Of a stretch of DNA of 64,000 bases, positions 42,532 through 50,751 are shown in pieces. The first letter of the stretch is position 1. Every line of letters begins with the position of its first letter. Source of the stretch: Pseudomonas sp. 8O. Lineage in GTDB: Bacteria > Pseudomonadota > Gammaproteobacteria > Pseudomonadales > Pseudomonadaceae. The stretch covers positions 560,098 through 624,097 of the forward strand of contig NZ_LR733265.1 in NCBI RefSeq assembly GCF_902506495.1, written 5' to 3'. Under the pieces are notes generated by a model. That model ran no database searches. It was not told the DNA's origin and worked only from the letters and a program-made list of their open reading frames with translations. The translations under genes were made by a program, and so were the position numbers.

Positions 42532-43341
42532 ATGCAAATACTTTCTGAGCTGTGCGTGGGGGTTCGCTTATCTGTCAGGGCGGGCTTCTTATGGTTGGTT
42601 GGTATATCTGGTTTTGTATTATTTCTTATCGTCTGGATGGCCTCCGAGTTCAGTGGCCGCCAACCCGCAACCGTTGGGCTGGATGTTGGGTTGTCGGTGA
42701 TGCGCCTTATCCTGCCGCTGATCATGGTGCTGATGGTGCAGGAACTGCTCTCGCGCGAGTTCGACAGGCGTTATTTCCTTTCCTCCCTGACGTACCCGCG
42801 TGCCCGGCAGGGTTTGCTGCTGGGGCGCTTCGCGTCGGTTGTCGTCTTGATGTCGTGCGTGCTGATCGTGATGGCGGTTGCGCTCGGCCTGCTGGTTGCC
42901 TGGATCGGTGAAGACTACGCCCAGGCCACCGGCGTTTCGCTGGGCTGGCCTTATGTCGCGACCGTGGCGCTGATTGGGCTGGATCTGCTGGTGCTGACGG
43001 CGCTGGCTGTCTTCCTGGCCATGGTCGCCTCCACGCCCAGTTTCGTGCTGATCGGTACGCTGGGCTTCATGCTGATGGCGCGCTCCTTCGCGGCGATCAT
43101 CGAACTGCTGACGCGCGAATCCTGGGTCGTCGAGGGCGCGGAAAGCTACCGAGCCGGCGTCGGTGTGCTCGGCTACCTGCTGCCCGACCTGGGCTCCCTC
43201 GACATCCGCATGACGGCCCTTTATGGCCGCATGGAGTTCCTGCCCAGTGATCTGGGTGTGCTGGTGCTCAGCTGCCTGGCCTATGCCTTCGCCTTCCTCT
43301 GGTTGGCGGTGTGGGTATTGCAGCGCAAGCGTTTCGCCTGA
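42532..43341 (+). CDS. ABC-2 type transporter permease
   Basis: 269 residues with six predicted membrane helices (for example LWLVGISGFVLFLIVWMA and VVVLMSCVLIVMAVALGLLV). It has the ABC-2 permease plan, with a cytoplasmic loop containing EFDRRYFLSSLTYPRARQ. It would pair with the ATPase at 44180. The substrate is not evident; linkage to the split pilins suggests a surface or periplasmic component. GC content rises sharply after the pilin genes. Confidence 0.8.
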   Translation: MQILSELCVGVRLSVRAGFLWLVGISGFVLFLIVWMASEFSGRQPATVGLDVGLSVMRLILPLIMVLMVQELLSREFDRRYFLSSLTYPRARQGLLLGRFASVVVLMSCVLIVMAVALGLLVAWIGEDYAQATGVSLGWPYVATVALIGLDLLVLTALAVFLAMVASTPSFVLIGTLGFMLMARSFAAIIELLTRESWVVEGAESYRAGVGVLGYLLPDLGSLDIRMTALYGRMEFLPSDLGVLVLSCLAYAFAFLWLAVWVLQRKRFA

Positions 43342-43343
43342 TC

Positions 43344-44183
43344 ATGTTCAAGCGCTCCTTGAGTCTTCTGCTCGCTCTTGCCGGTTTCGCGGCATTCGTG
43401 GCTGCGGTGCTGTGGCGCAGTGGTCAGCCGATCGTCTTTCACAATGCTACGGTCAAGGACCGTGTTGTGGTGTCAGCCCCGGTCCTGACCGCGCTTTATG
43501 CGGGTGATCGCTTTCTCGCTGCGAACATGGAGGCCATACGCCTTTCTGCCACGGCTGTGGACCAGGGGCAGGCCGACATTCATTACCTGGTGCGGGCGCA
43601 GGTGGTCGTGGCCCAGCTCAATGCCTGCCACGAAGACAACTACTACCTTGCCAACGGTTTGCTGACCTGGGGTGGCGCGGTTGCCGAGGGTAACGAGGTA
43701 TTGCGCCGAGCCATGGATTGCCGTTTCTGGGACGGTATCCCGCCCTTCTTCTATGGGGTCAATCTGGCCTTTTTCGAGAAGGACAAGACGCAGGCGGTGC
43801 AGGCCCTGGAGTTGTCTGCAGAGCGCTGGCCGGAGAACGCTGTCACCTTGCGACGCATGGCAATCATGTTGCGAGCCGAGGCGCTGGCAGATGAGCGTTT
43901 GGCAGTCAATTACCTGATGCAGCAGCGTGATACGACTCATGACCCCAAACTGCGTGAGATGCTCGACAAACGGGTGATACGACTGCAGGGGTTGATCGAT
44001 CTGCGGGCTGCCCAGCGTCGCTACGAGGAGGCTCATGGCCCTTTGCAGAACTTTCAGCAGTTGGTCGACTCAGGGGAGATGGCTATGCTCCCGCAAGACC
44101 CGTTGAGACTGGGTTACGAGTTGCGTGACGGGCGTATCGAATTCAGAGAACTGAAAATTCCTGGTATGGAGAATCAGCAGTGA
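43344..44183 (+). CDS. Membrane-anchored periplasmic protein with TPR-like helices
   Basis: 279 residues from the ATG at 43344, three bases after the permease stop. One N-terminal membrane helix (LSLLLALAGFAAFVAAVLW), then a helical periplasmic part with TPR-like repeats (YYLANGLLTWGGAVAEGNEVL, AVQALELSAERWPENAVTLR, ALADERLAVNYL). C-terminal segment includes EEAHGPLQNFQQLVDSGEM. Three Cys. It lies between the permease and ATPase genes, overlapping the ATPase start, so it is probably the third subunit of the exporter. Family not recognised. Confidence 0.7.
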   Translation: MFKRSLSLLLALAGFAAFVAAVLWRSGQPIVFHNATVKDRVVVSAPVLTALYAGDRFLAANMEAIRLSATAVDQGQADIHYLVRAQVVVAQLNACHEDNYYLANGLLTWGGAVAEGNEVLRRAMDCRFWDGIPPFFYGVNLAFFEKDKTQAVQALELSAERWPENAVTLRRMAIMLRAEALADERLAVNYLMQQRDTTHDPKLREMLDKRVIRLQGLIDLRAAQRRYEEAHGPLQNFQQLVDSGEMAMLPQDPLRLGYELRDGRIEFRELKIPGMENQQ

Positions 44184-45091
44184 GTGCTGTGCTGGAGTTC
44201 AAGAACGTCAGCCAGACGTTTCGCGTCAAGGGCAAAGAGGTTCGGGCGCTGAAGGACATCAGCTTCGCGCTAACAGAGGGCGAAGTCTTCGGTTTTGTCG
44301 GGCCTAATGGCGCCGGCAAGTCCACGACGATCAAGGTGATGCTCGACATCATCAACGACTATCAGGGCCAGGTGAGCATCTATGGTGTGGATGCGCACAA
44401 TGCTTCGGCCCGTGCGCCCCTGGCCTACGTGCCCGAAACGCCGGCTCTGTACGAGCAGTTCACGCCGTTGGAAATCCTGCGCATGGGGCTTTCCATGTAC
44501 GGGATCAGGGGGGGCGATGCAGATGCCAGATGCATGCACTGGCTGGAGCGTTTCTCCGTCGATATGAATGCCAAGCGGCGGATTCGTGAGCTGTCCAAGG
44601 GTAATGTTCAGCGTGTGGCGCTGGCCCATGCGATGGTCGTGCAGCCCAAGTTGCTGGTGCTGGACGAGCCGCTTTCCGGTCTTGATCCAGTCGGGCGCAA
44701 GGATGTGGTGGAGATCCTCACCGAGTTCAAGCAACAGGGTGGGGCGATCTTCTTCACCTCACATGTGCTGCATGACGTGGAGCGTATTGCCGACCGCTTC
44801 GGCTTTATCAACAAGGGTGAGTTGCTGACCGTGCGCTCGCCGCGCGAACTGGCTGCCGAGCGTGCTGACGATATGCTGGTGCGTTATCACGCTGCGCAGC
44901 CGATAGGTGAGCCGCTACGTGTGCTGCGTGAGGGTGAGTTCGAGTGTGAAGTGCAGCAGGCCGAGCTGCCTGCCTTCATTGCACAGCTGAACCAGGTGGG
45001 CGGTCATCTTCTGACGGTCAAGCCAGCCGTTTCGTTGGAGACGGTGTTCTTCAATATCCTTGATGGCGCTGCTCGAAAGACGAGTGCCTGA
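44180..45091 (+). CDS. ABC transporter ATP-binding protein
   Basis: 303 residues starting at GTG that overlaps the previous stop. Walker A VGPNGAGKSTTIKVML around 38, Q-loop region YVPETPALYEQFTPLE, signature LSKGNVQRVALAHAM, Walker B LLVLDEPLSGLDPVGR and H-loop FFTSHVLHDV. It is of the CcmA/NatA class that drives ABC-2 exporters. Last gene of the module. Confidence 0.88.
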   Translation: MSAVLEFKNVSQTFRVKGKEVRALKDISFALTEGEVFGFVGPNGAGKSTTIKVMLDIINDYQGQVSIYGVDAHNASARAPLAYVPETPALYEQFTPLEILRMGLSMYGIRGGDADARCMHWLERFSVDMNAKRRIRELSKGNVQRVALAHAMVVQPKLLVLDEPLSGLDPVGRKDVVEILTEFKQQGGAIFFTSHVLHDVERIADRFGFINKGELLTVRSPRELAAERADDMLVRYHAAQPIGEPLRVLREGEFECEVQQAELPAFIAQLNQVGGHLLTVKPAVSLETVFFNILDGAARKTSA

Positions 45092-45114
45092 CGTAGGGTG
45101 CGCCGTGCGCACCG
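45092..45114. repeat. Half copy of the GTAGGGTGCGCCGTGCGCACC repeat
   Basis: One arm of the repeat begins one base after the stop of the ATPase gene, marking the edge of the pilin locus on the nadC side. Confidence 0.6.
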
Positions 45115-45172
45115 ACTGCTTGCTGCGATCTCTCCCGCCCCTGTAGCAGCCGCTCTTGGGACTGGCGTTGTT

Positions 45173-46021
45173 TTACAACGCCAATCTCATCGACAAATCC
45201 ACCGCCTTCACATCCTTGGTCAGTGTCCCCAGCGAGATGTAGTCCACGCCCGTCTCGGCGACCGTGCGCAAGGTGCTGTCATTGATTCCGCCCGAAGCTT
45301 CGAGCTTGGCGCGGCCGGCGGTGAGTCTTACGGCTTCGCGCATATCCTCGAGTGACAGTTCGTCGAGCATGACGATATCGGCGCCCGCTTCCAGCGCTTC
45401 GCGCAGTTCTTCCAGGCTTTCCACTTCGACTTCCACCGGCTTGCCCGGGGCGATCTGGTGGGCGGCGTTGATGGCCTGGGAGATGCCGCCGCAGGCGGCG
45501 ATGTGGTTTTCCTTGATCAGGAAAGCGTCGTACAAACCGATGCGGTGGTTATGGCAGCCGCCGCAGGTCACGGCGTACTTCTGCGCCAGACGCAGGCCCG
45601 GCAGGGTTTTGCGGGTATCCAGCAGTTTTACCTGGGTGCCTCCAACCAGGTCGGCATAGTGACGGCAGCGGGTGGCGACGGCAGACAGGGTCTGCAGGAA
45701 GTTCAGGGCGCTGCGCTCGCCACTGAGCAGGGCACGGGCCGGGCCTTCGAGGCGGAACAGGGTCTGGTCGGCGCTGACCTTGTCGCCATCCTGCACCTGC
45801 CAATGCACTGCGACGCGCGGGTCGAGCTGGCGAAATACCGCATCGACCCACGCTGTGCCGCAAATTACCGCCTCTTCACGCGTGATCACGCGGGCGCTGG
45901 CCAGGCGCTCGGCCGGAATCAGCTGAGCCGTGATGTCGCCGCTGCCAATGTCTTCGGCCAGGGCGCGGCGGACGTTGGCTTCGATTTCGCTGCTGAGGTC
46001 GGCGAGTGTCAGGTTGGGCAT
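45173..46021 (-). CDS. nadC: Nicotinate-nucleotide pyrophosphorylase (carboxylating)
   Basis: 282 residues from the ATG at 46021. The upstream in-frame extension is not part of the family. Quinolinate phosphoribosyltransferase motifs: [50 protein letters not shown] and LEASGGIN. It converts quinolinate and PRPP to nicotinate mononucleotide in NAD synthesis. It is the conserved flank of the pilA locus. Confidence 0.95.
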   Translation of the reverse strand: MPNLTLADLSSEIEANVRRALAEDIGSGDITAQLIPAERLASARVITREEAVICGTAWVDAVFRQLDPRVAVHWQVQDGDKVSADQTLFRLEGPARALLSGERSALNFLQTLSAVATRCRHYADLVGGTQVKLLDTRKTLPGLRLAQKYAVTCGGCHNHRIGLYDAFLIKENHIAACGGISQAINAAHQIAPGKPVEVEVESLEELREALEAGADIVMLDELSLEDMREAVRLTAGRAKLEASGGINDSTLRTVAETGVDYISLGTLTKDVKAVDLSMRLAL

Positions 46022-46424
46022 GATCGGCTCCGGTGTAGGCGAGCGGCGATTATAGAGGCAGGCAGGGGGAGGGCAATGGGTTGGAGTGTGCTCGGAACCA
46101 CCGCGGGGCAAAAGGATTCGCTGCGGGTCGCAGCGCCTGAAAAGGCGGGCGCGGCCCGACCAGCGGGGCAGCGTCACAGGGCTGTCAGCGTTACGCTGTA
46201 AAGATACGGCTGTCGTGTATGGGCTACCGTCTGGAGGTGGCGTGTGGCTATCTGTGATCTGGGTCATGTCTGTAGGAAAAATTGGCTTGGTATGGCGCGC
46301 GGCCTCCCTATAATGGCTTTACTTTTTTCATTATTGACGCCAGGCCTTTGACGTTACGGACGACGCTCGGTTGACGCTGTGCAGACCAGGAAGCTCGAGT
46401 TCGGGCAGTCTGCGGGAGACTAGA
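46022..46424 (+). promoter_or_regulatory. Divergent gap nadC / DUF1631 with a sigma-70 promoter
   Basis: About 400 bases without a gene. TTGGTA (46287-46292), a 16-base spacer and TATAAT (46309-46314) form a good promoter 110 bases before the DUF1631 start. An open frame across part of the gap is only an extension of nadC and lacks similarity. Confidence 0.6.
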
Positions 46425-48725
46425 ATGAAGACCGACGCGAACGTGGTGCACCTGAACAAGGCCACCGCAGAGCAATCGCCAACTTCGCCGGTAGGAAGAC
46501 TGCCCGTGGCGCTGATTCAGGTGCGTGACAAAGCGGCGCAACAGCTCAAGCAGAACCTGCAGAGCCTGTTCGACAACGCGGACGATACCCTCTTCGAGAT
46601 GGCGGATCGGGCGACCAGCAATGCCGAGCAGAATGCGTTCTTCGAGGCCATGCGCGACCTGCGTCTGAAGCGCAAGAACATCGAGCGCGGCTTTCTGCAG
46701 AAGGTGTTCGAGTCCTTCGCCAATCTCAATCAGTACGAAATCGGCAAGCCTCAGCCAGCCCTGGATGCCGTGTCGTTCGACAGCCTGAGCCTGGTGCAGA
46801 ACGATGAGCTGGAAGAGACCGTGGCGCTGGACGCCATGGTGGCCAAGGTGATGAGCCGAGACGCTGTTGCCTTGGGCCATCTCACCACGCGCCTCAATGC
46901 GGTGATCAGCAAGAAGCTGGACGACAAGAGCAACCCGCTCGGCCCGACCCTGCTCAGTGAATACTTCCTCGACGCGTGCAGCAGCCTGGGTGTGGAGATC
47001 AAGGTCAAGCTGATCATCCTCAAGCTGTTCGAAAAGTACGTGCTCGGCAGTTGCGACACTCTTTACGCCGAGGCCAATCAGGCGCTGGTCAGCGCGGGCG
47101 TGCTGCCTGAACTGAAATCCGCACCGCCGCGCCGTCAGCAGCGCCCGGCAGCTTCCGCTTATGTCCAGTCGTCCGGCGAGGAAGGCATTCCCTTGCTCGA
47201 AGGCGCCGATCAGGGTGTGCAGGAAGTGTTCGGTGCGCTGCAGGATCTGCTCTCGCAAGTGCGCGGCACGGCGATGCCACGCCGGGCTCAGGCAGCCGAT
47301 GCAATGCCGATCACCAGCAGCGACCTGATGCGTCTGTTATCGCATATGCAGCAGCGGGCTCCGGCGCAGGTCAGCGTCGAGGATTTCGATCTTCGCGACC
47401 AGCTGGAGCGATTGCTCGAACGTGCCAGTGCCAAGAGTGGCAAGGCGCGGGTGGTGGGCGAGGTCGACGAAGATGTGATCAATCTGGTGTCGATGCTGTT
47501 CGAGTTCATTCTCGATGACCGCACCTTGCCGGATTCGCTCAAGGCACTGATTGGCCGTCTGCAGATCCCGATGCTCAAGGTAGCGGTGCTGGACAAGACC
47601 TTCTTCAGTCGTGGCAGCCATCCGGCGCGCCGCTTGCTCAACGAAATCGCCTCTGCCGCGCTGGGGTGGGTCGATCAGGACGATGCGCAGCGTGACAGCC
47701 TCTATCAGAAGATCGAACAGGTGGTTCAGCGCCTGCTGAACGATTTCGTCGATGATCCGGCGATCTTCTCCGAGCTGCTGGCCGAGTTCATGGCGTTCAC
47801 GGGCGATGAGCGTCGTCGCAGCGAACTGCTCGAGCAGCGTACCCGCGACGCCGAGGAAGGCAGCGCCAAGGCCGAGCTGGCCCGCCGCCAGGTCGAACAT
47901 GCACTGAACGAGCGGCTGCTGGGCAAGACCCTGCCGGAAGTGGTAGTGCGCCTGCTGCAGGAAGCCTGGAGCAAGGTGTTGATGCTCACCTGCCTCAAGC
48001 ATGGCGTGGATTCGGACGAGTGGCAGGCTGCGCTGCAAACCATGGACGACCTGGTCTGGAGCGTCGCCCCGCATGAAGATCCCGAGGCGCGTCTGCGTTT
48101 GCTGGAGCTGGTGCCGGGCTTGCTCAAGGCGCTGCGTGAAGGCATGGCCAGTGCTGCGTTCGATCCGTTCTCTACCAGCGAATTCTTCAGTCAATTGGAA
48201 GTGCTGCATGTGCAGGCCTTCCAGCGCTTCAAGCGCGCGGTGCCTGAAGCCGAGACGGTCGTTGCCGAGGATGCTGTGCACACCGATCCGAGTGAAGCCG
48301 GCATCGAGCTGCCAATGCTGGAGCTGCCGGCGGCCGAAGAGGTCGAGGACGCTCCGGCGATGGTCGAGGTGGTCGAAGAGATCATCCTGCTCGCGCCGGG
48401 CCAGACCCGTCCGCAGGAGCCGGACGTGGTGCTCCCGGACGACGACGAAGCGTTGCTGCAGGTGGACAGCCTGCGCGTGGGTAGCTGGGTGGAAATCCAG
48501 GAAGATGAAGAGCACAAGCTGCGCTGCAAGCTGGCGGCCATCATCAAACCCACTGGCAAGTACGTGTTCGTCAATCGCACCGGCATGAAGGTGCTGGAGA
48601 AGACACGCAACGCGCTGGCGGTGGAGTTCCGCCGCAACGCTGTGCGCCTGCTTGACGATGCGCTGCTGTTCGACCGCGCTCTGGAGTCGGTCATCGGTAA
48701 TCTGCGCAAGCTGAAGAACGCCTGA
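46425..48725 (+). CDS. DUF1631 family protein (second paralogue)
   Basis: 766 residues from the ATG at 46425, with GGGAG upstream. It shares the family layout with the protein at 29472: VRDKAAQQLKQNLQSLFDNA, LSLVQNDELEETVALDAMV, DDKSNPLGPTLL, SMLFEFILDDRTLP, GSHPARRLLNEIASA, and the C-terminal SLRVGSWVEIQEDEEHKLRC with YVFVNRTGMKVLEK, which looks PilZ-like. It has an acidic linker near 620-690. Role unknown. Confidence 0.85.
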   Translation: MKTDANVVHLNKATAEQSPTSPVGRLPVALIQVRDKAAQQLKQNLQSLFDNADDTLFEMADRATSNAEQNAFFEAMRDLRLKRKNIERGFLQKVFESFANLNQYEIGKPQPALDAVSFDSLSLVQNDELEETVALDAMVAKVMSRDAVALGHLTTRLNAVISKKLDDKSNPLGPTLLSEYFLDACSSLGVEIKVKLIILKLFEKYVLGSCDTLYAEANQALVSAGVLPELKSAPPRRQQRPAASAYVQSSGEEGIPLLEGADQGVQEVFGALQDLLSQVRGTAMPRRAQAADAMPITSSDLMRLLSHMQQRAPAQVSVEDFDLRDQLERLLERASAKSGKARVVGEVDEDVINLVSMLFEFILDDRTLPDSLKALIGRLQIPMLKVAVLDKTFFSRGSHPARRLLNEIASAALGWVDQDDAQRDSLYQKIEQVVQRLLNDFVDDPAIFSELLAEFMAFTGDERRRSELLEQRTRDAEEGSAKAELARRQVEHALNERLLGKTLPEVVVRLLQEAWSKVLMLTCLKHGVDSDEWQAALQTMDDLVWSVAPHEDPEARLRLLELVPGLLKALREGMASAAFDPFSTSEFFSQLEVLHVQAFQRFKRAVPEAETVVAEDAVHTDPSEAGIELPMLELPAAEEVEDAPAMVEVVEEIILLAPGQTRPQEPDVVLPDDDEALLQVDSLRVGSWVEIQEDEEHKLRCKLAAIIKPTGKYVFVNRTGMKVLEKTRNALAVEFRRNAVRLLDDALLFDRALESVIGNLRKLKNA

Positions 48726-48747
48726 GAGCAACTCCGCTGCTGATATC

Positions 48748-48818
48748 TGTAGGAGCCGGCTTGCTGGCGATGGTCCTTGTCAGGCGAGCGTATGATCGCC
48801 ACCAAGCTGGCTCCTACA
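48748..48818. repeat. Dispersed inverted repeat (TGTAGGAGCCGGCTTGCTGG type)
   Basis: Arms TGTAGGAGCCGGCTTGCTGG and CCAAGCTGGCTCCTACA around a 30-base loop, following the DUF1631 gene. A closely related copy is at 63023. The remaining bases up to ampD show no gene. Confidence 0.8.
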
Positions 48819-48980
48819 AACTCCCGTCTGCGTTTGGTTGATTGGTATCGCCCACCCGCTGACGTTTGCCACTCTTCGTTTTAGCGTGAGATTTTCCCGT
48901 CTTTGCACATCCTGTTGCGGCCTCGCTCTTGGCCGCCGTAGCCACCTGCTCTAGAGTGGTGACACGTTCAGGAGTGCCAC

Positions 48981-49532
48981 ATGCAGCTCGACCCTTCCAC
49001 TGGCTGGTTCCAGGGCATCCCTCACTGCCCATCGCCGAATTTCAACGCGCGTCCCGGTGGCGAAATCTCCCTGCTGGTGGTGCATAACATCAGCCTGCCA
49101 CCTGGGCAGTTCGGTACCGGCAAGGTGCAGACGTTCTTTCAGAACCGCTTGCCCGTGCATGAGCATCCTTTCTTCGCCGAGATCGCGTCCCTGCAGGTTT
49201 CCGCGCATTTCTTCATCGAGCGTGATGGCGGGCTGACGCAATTCGTCTCCTGTCTGGATCGTGCCTGGCACGCCGGGATTTCCTGGTTCGAGGGGCGCGA
49301 CAACTGCAATGATTTTTCGCTGGGCGTGGAGCTGGAAGGGACGGATGATCTGCCCTACACCGACGCTCAGTACGCCAGGTTGGCCGAGCTGACGCGACAG
49401 TTGTTGGACGCCTACCCGGCGCTATCGACGCAACGTATCCGTGGCCACAGCGATATCGCACCTGGGCGCAAGACCGACCCGGGGGCAGCGTTCGACTGGT
49501 CGCGTCTGCACGCCGAATTGAAGGAGAGGTAG
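48981..49532 (+). CDS. ampD: 1,6-anhydro-N-acetylmuramyl-L-alanine amidase AmpD
   Basis: 183 residues, cytoplasmic. Zinc ligands are visible: His in LLVVHNISLPPG (about 35), His and Asp in RGHSDIAPGRKTDPG; catalytic Glu region FSLGVELEGTDD. It cleaves anhydro-muropeptides during wall recycling and thereby keeps ampC beta-lactamase uninduced. AGGAG before the ATG; ampE follows after two bases. Confidence 0.95.
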   Translation: MQLDPSTGWFQGIPHCPSPNFNARPGGEISLLVVHNISLPPGQFGTGKVQTFFQNRLPVHEHPFFAEIASLQVSAHFFIERDGGLTQFVSCLDRAWHAGISWFEGRDNCNDFSLGVELEGTDDLPYTDAQYARLAELTRQLLDAYPALSTQRIRGHSDIAPGRKTDPGAAFDWSRLHAELKER

Positions 49533-49534
49533 CA

Positions 49535-50368
49535 ATGAGTTTTCTGGTGATTCTGCTGGTGCTGTGGGTCGAGAAATTTTCCGCCTGGCGTCTGCGCATC
49601 CAGCAGGACGGCCCCTGGTTGGCGCAACTGCAGCGCCTGCAACAAGGCGGTCTGCAGCAGGCTCCGTGGCTGTGCCTGGCTATTCTGGTGCTGTTGCCGG
49701 TATTGGCGTTGGGGCTGGTGCTGCTGATCCTCAAGCCTCTGGCCTACGGCTGGCTGGCTTTGCCCGTGCATTTGCTGGTGCTGATCTACAGCCTGGGGCG
49801 TGGTGATCTGCTTGCGGCGTTGGGGCCGTTTCGCGATGCCTGGCGCCGTGGTGACGGTCAGGCGGCTTACCATGTGGCTGAGCGTGATCTTTCGTTGCAG
49901 GCGGAGGAGGGCGCCGAGCTGCTGCAGCAGGTTCAGGGGCATCTGCTATGGCAGGCCTATCAAAGCTTCTTCGCCGTTATCTTCTGGTATCTGCTGCTCG
50001 GGCCCATGGCGGCGCTGGCTTATCGCTTGCTGGCCTTGAGCGCCGAGCATGCGCAGCAAGTCGCCCTGCGTGAACGCGCCGTGCAACTGCGCCACGCCTT
50101 CGATTGGCTGCCGGCGCGGGTACTGGCTTCCAGTTTCGCGCTGGTCGGCAACTTCGTCGCCGTCAGCCGCGCTTTGCTGCATGAGCTGCTGAGCTGGGAC
50201 ATTTCTGCTGCGCAGCTGGTGATCAAGGCCGGGCGTGCGGCCGGTGAGATGCCGCCGCCGGTGATGGGCGAGGAAGGCGTCGAGACCCTGGATCAGCTGT
50301 GGCAACTGCTGATCCGTGCTGCGGTGGTCTGGTACGCCGGTTACGCGGTCTGGGTGTTGTTCATCTAG
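49535..50368 (+). CDS. ampE: Regulatory membrane protein AmpE
   Basis: 277 residues with four hydrophobic regions (including APWLCLAILVLLPVLALGLV and FFAVIFWYLLLGPMAALAYR). CobD/CbiB-like fold of the AmpE family. Proposed to assist AmpD in beta-lactamase control. Co-transcribed with ampD. Confidence 0.92.
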   Translation: MSFLVILLVLWVEKFSAWRLRIQQDGPWLAQLQRLQQGGLQQAPWLCLAILVLLPVLALGLVLLILKPLAYGWLALPVHLLVLIYSLGRGDLLAALGPFRDAWRRGDGQAAYHVAERDLSLQAEEGAELLQQVQGHLLWQAYQSFFAVIFWYLLLGPMAALAYRLLALSAEHAQQVALRERAVQLRHAFDWLPARVLASSFALVGNFVAVSRALLHELLSWDISAAQLVIKAGRAAGEMPPPVMGEEGVETLDQLWQLLIRAAVVWYAGYAVWVLFI

Positions 50369-50751
50369 AGATCCTGCCCAAGCGGTATGCAGGGCGGGGG
50401 CAGCCTGCTGTCACGCACAGTGGCGGGTTGCACCCGCCCTACGTGCTGGCTTTGTGGAAGCCGCGCCCTGCGGCGAATGGCGAAAACAGCATTCGCCCCA
50501 CCTGCATGGCCTTGGCTGGACTCTCTGGGCGCGCGTTTAACCTTAAGTTACAGAGGCGCGTGTCGATAAGGGGTATAAGGAGGCCGTAGTCGACCCTGTT
50601 TGGTGATTTTCGTCACATTTATCTGCCTGTATTCGCCGTATGGATCGGCGCGCCGCAGGTCGGTCGACAGAGGACGCCGTGATCAGCCCGTGAGAGGCTC
50701 GGCGGCGATCCAAGCGATACCTATAACAATAATGGCAACTGGAGACGTCTA
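50369..50751 (+). promoter_or_regulatory. Gap with candidate sigma-28 (FliA) promoter for the chemoreceptor
   Basis: About 380 bases without a gene. TTAAGTTA (50543-50550), 11 bases, GTCGATAA (50562-50569) fits the FliA consensus TAAAGTTT-N11-GCCGATAA. It would give a leader of about 175 bases. A half repeat GGCGGGTTGCACCCGCCCTA lies near 50424. Chemoreceptor genes in pseudomonads commonly depend on FliA. Confidence 0.55.
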
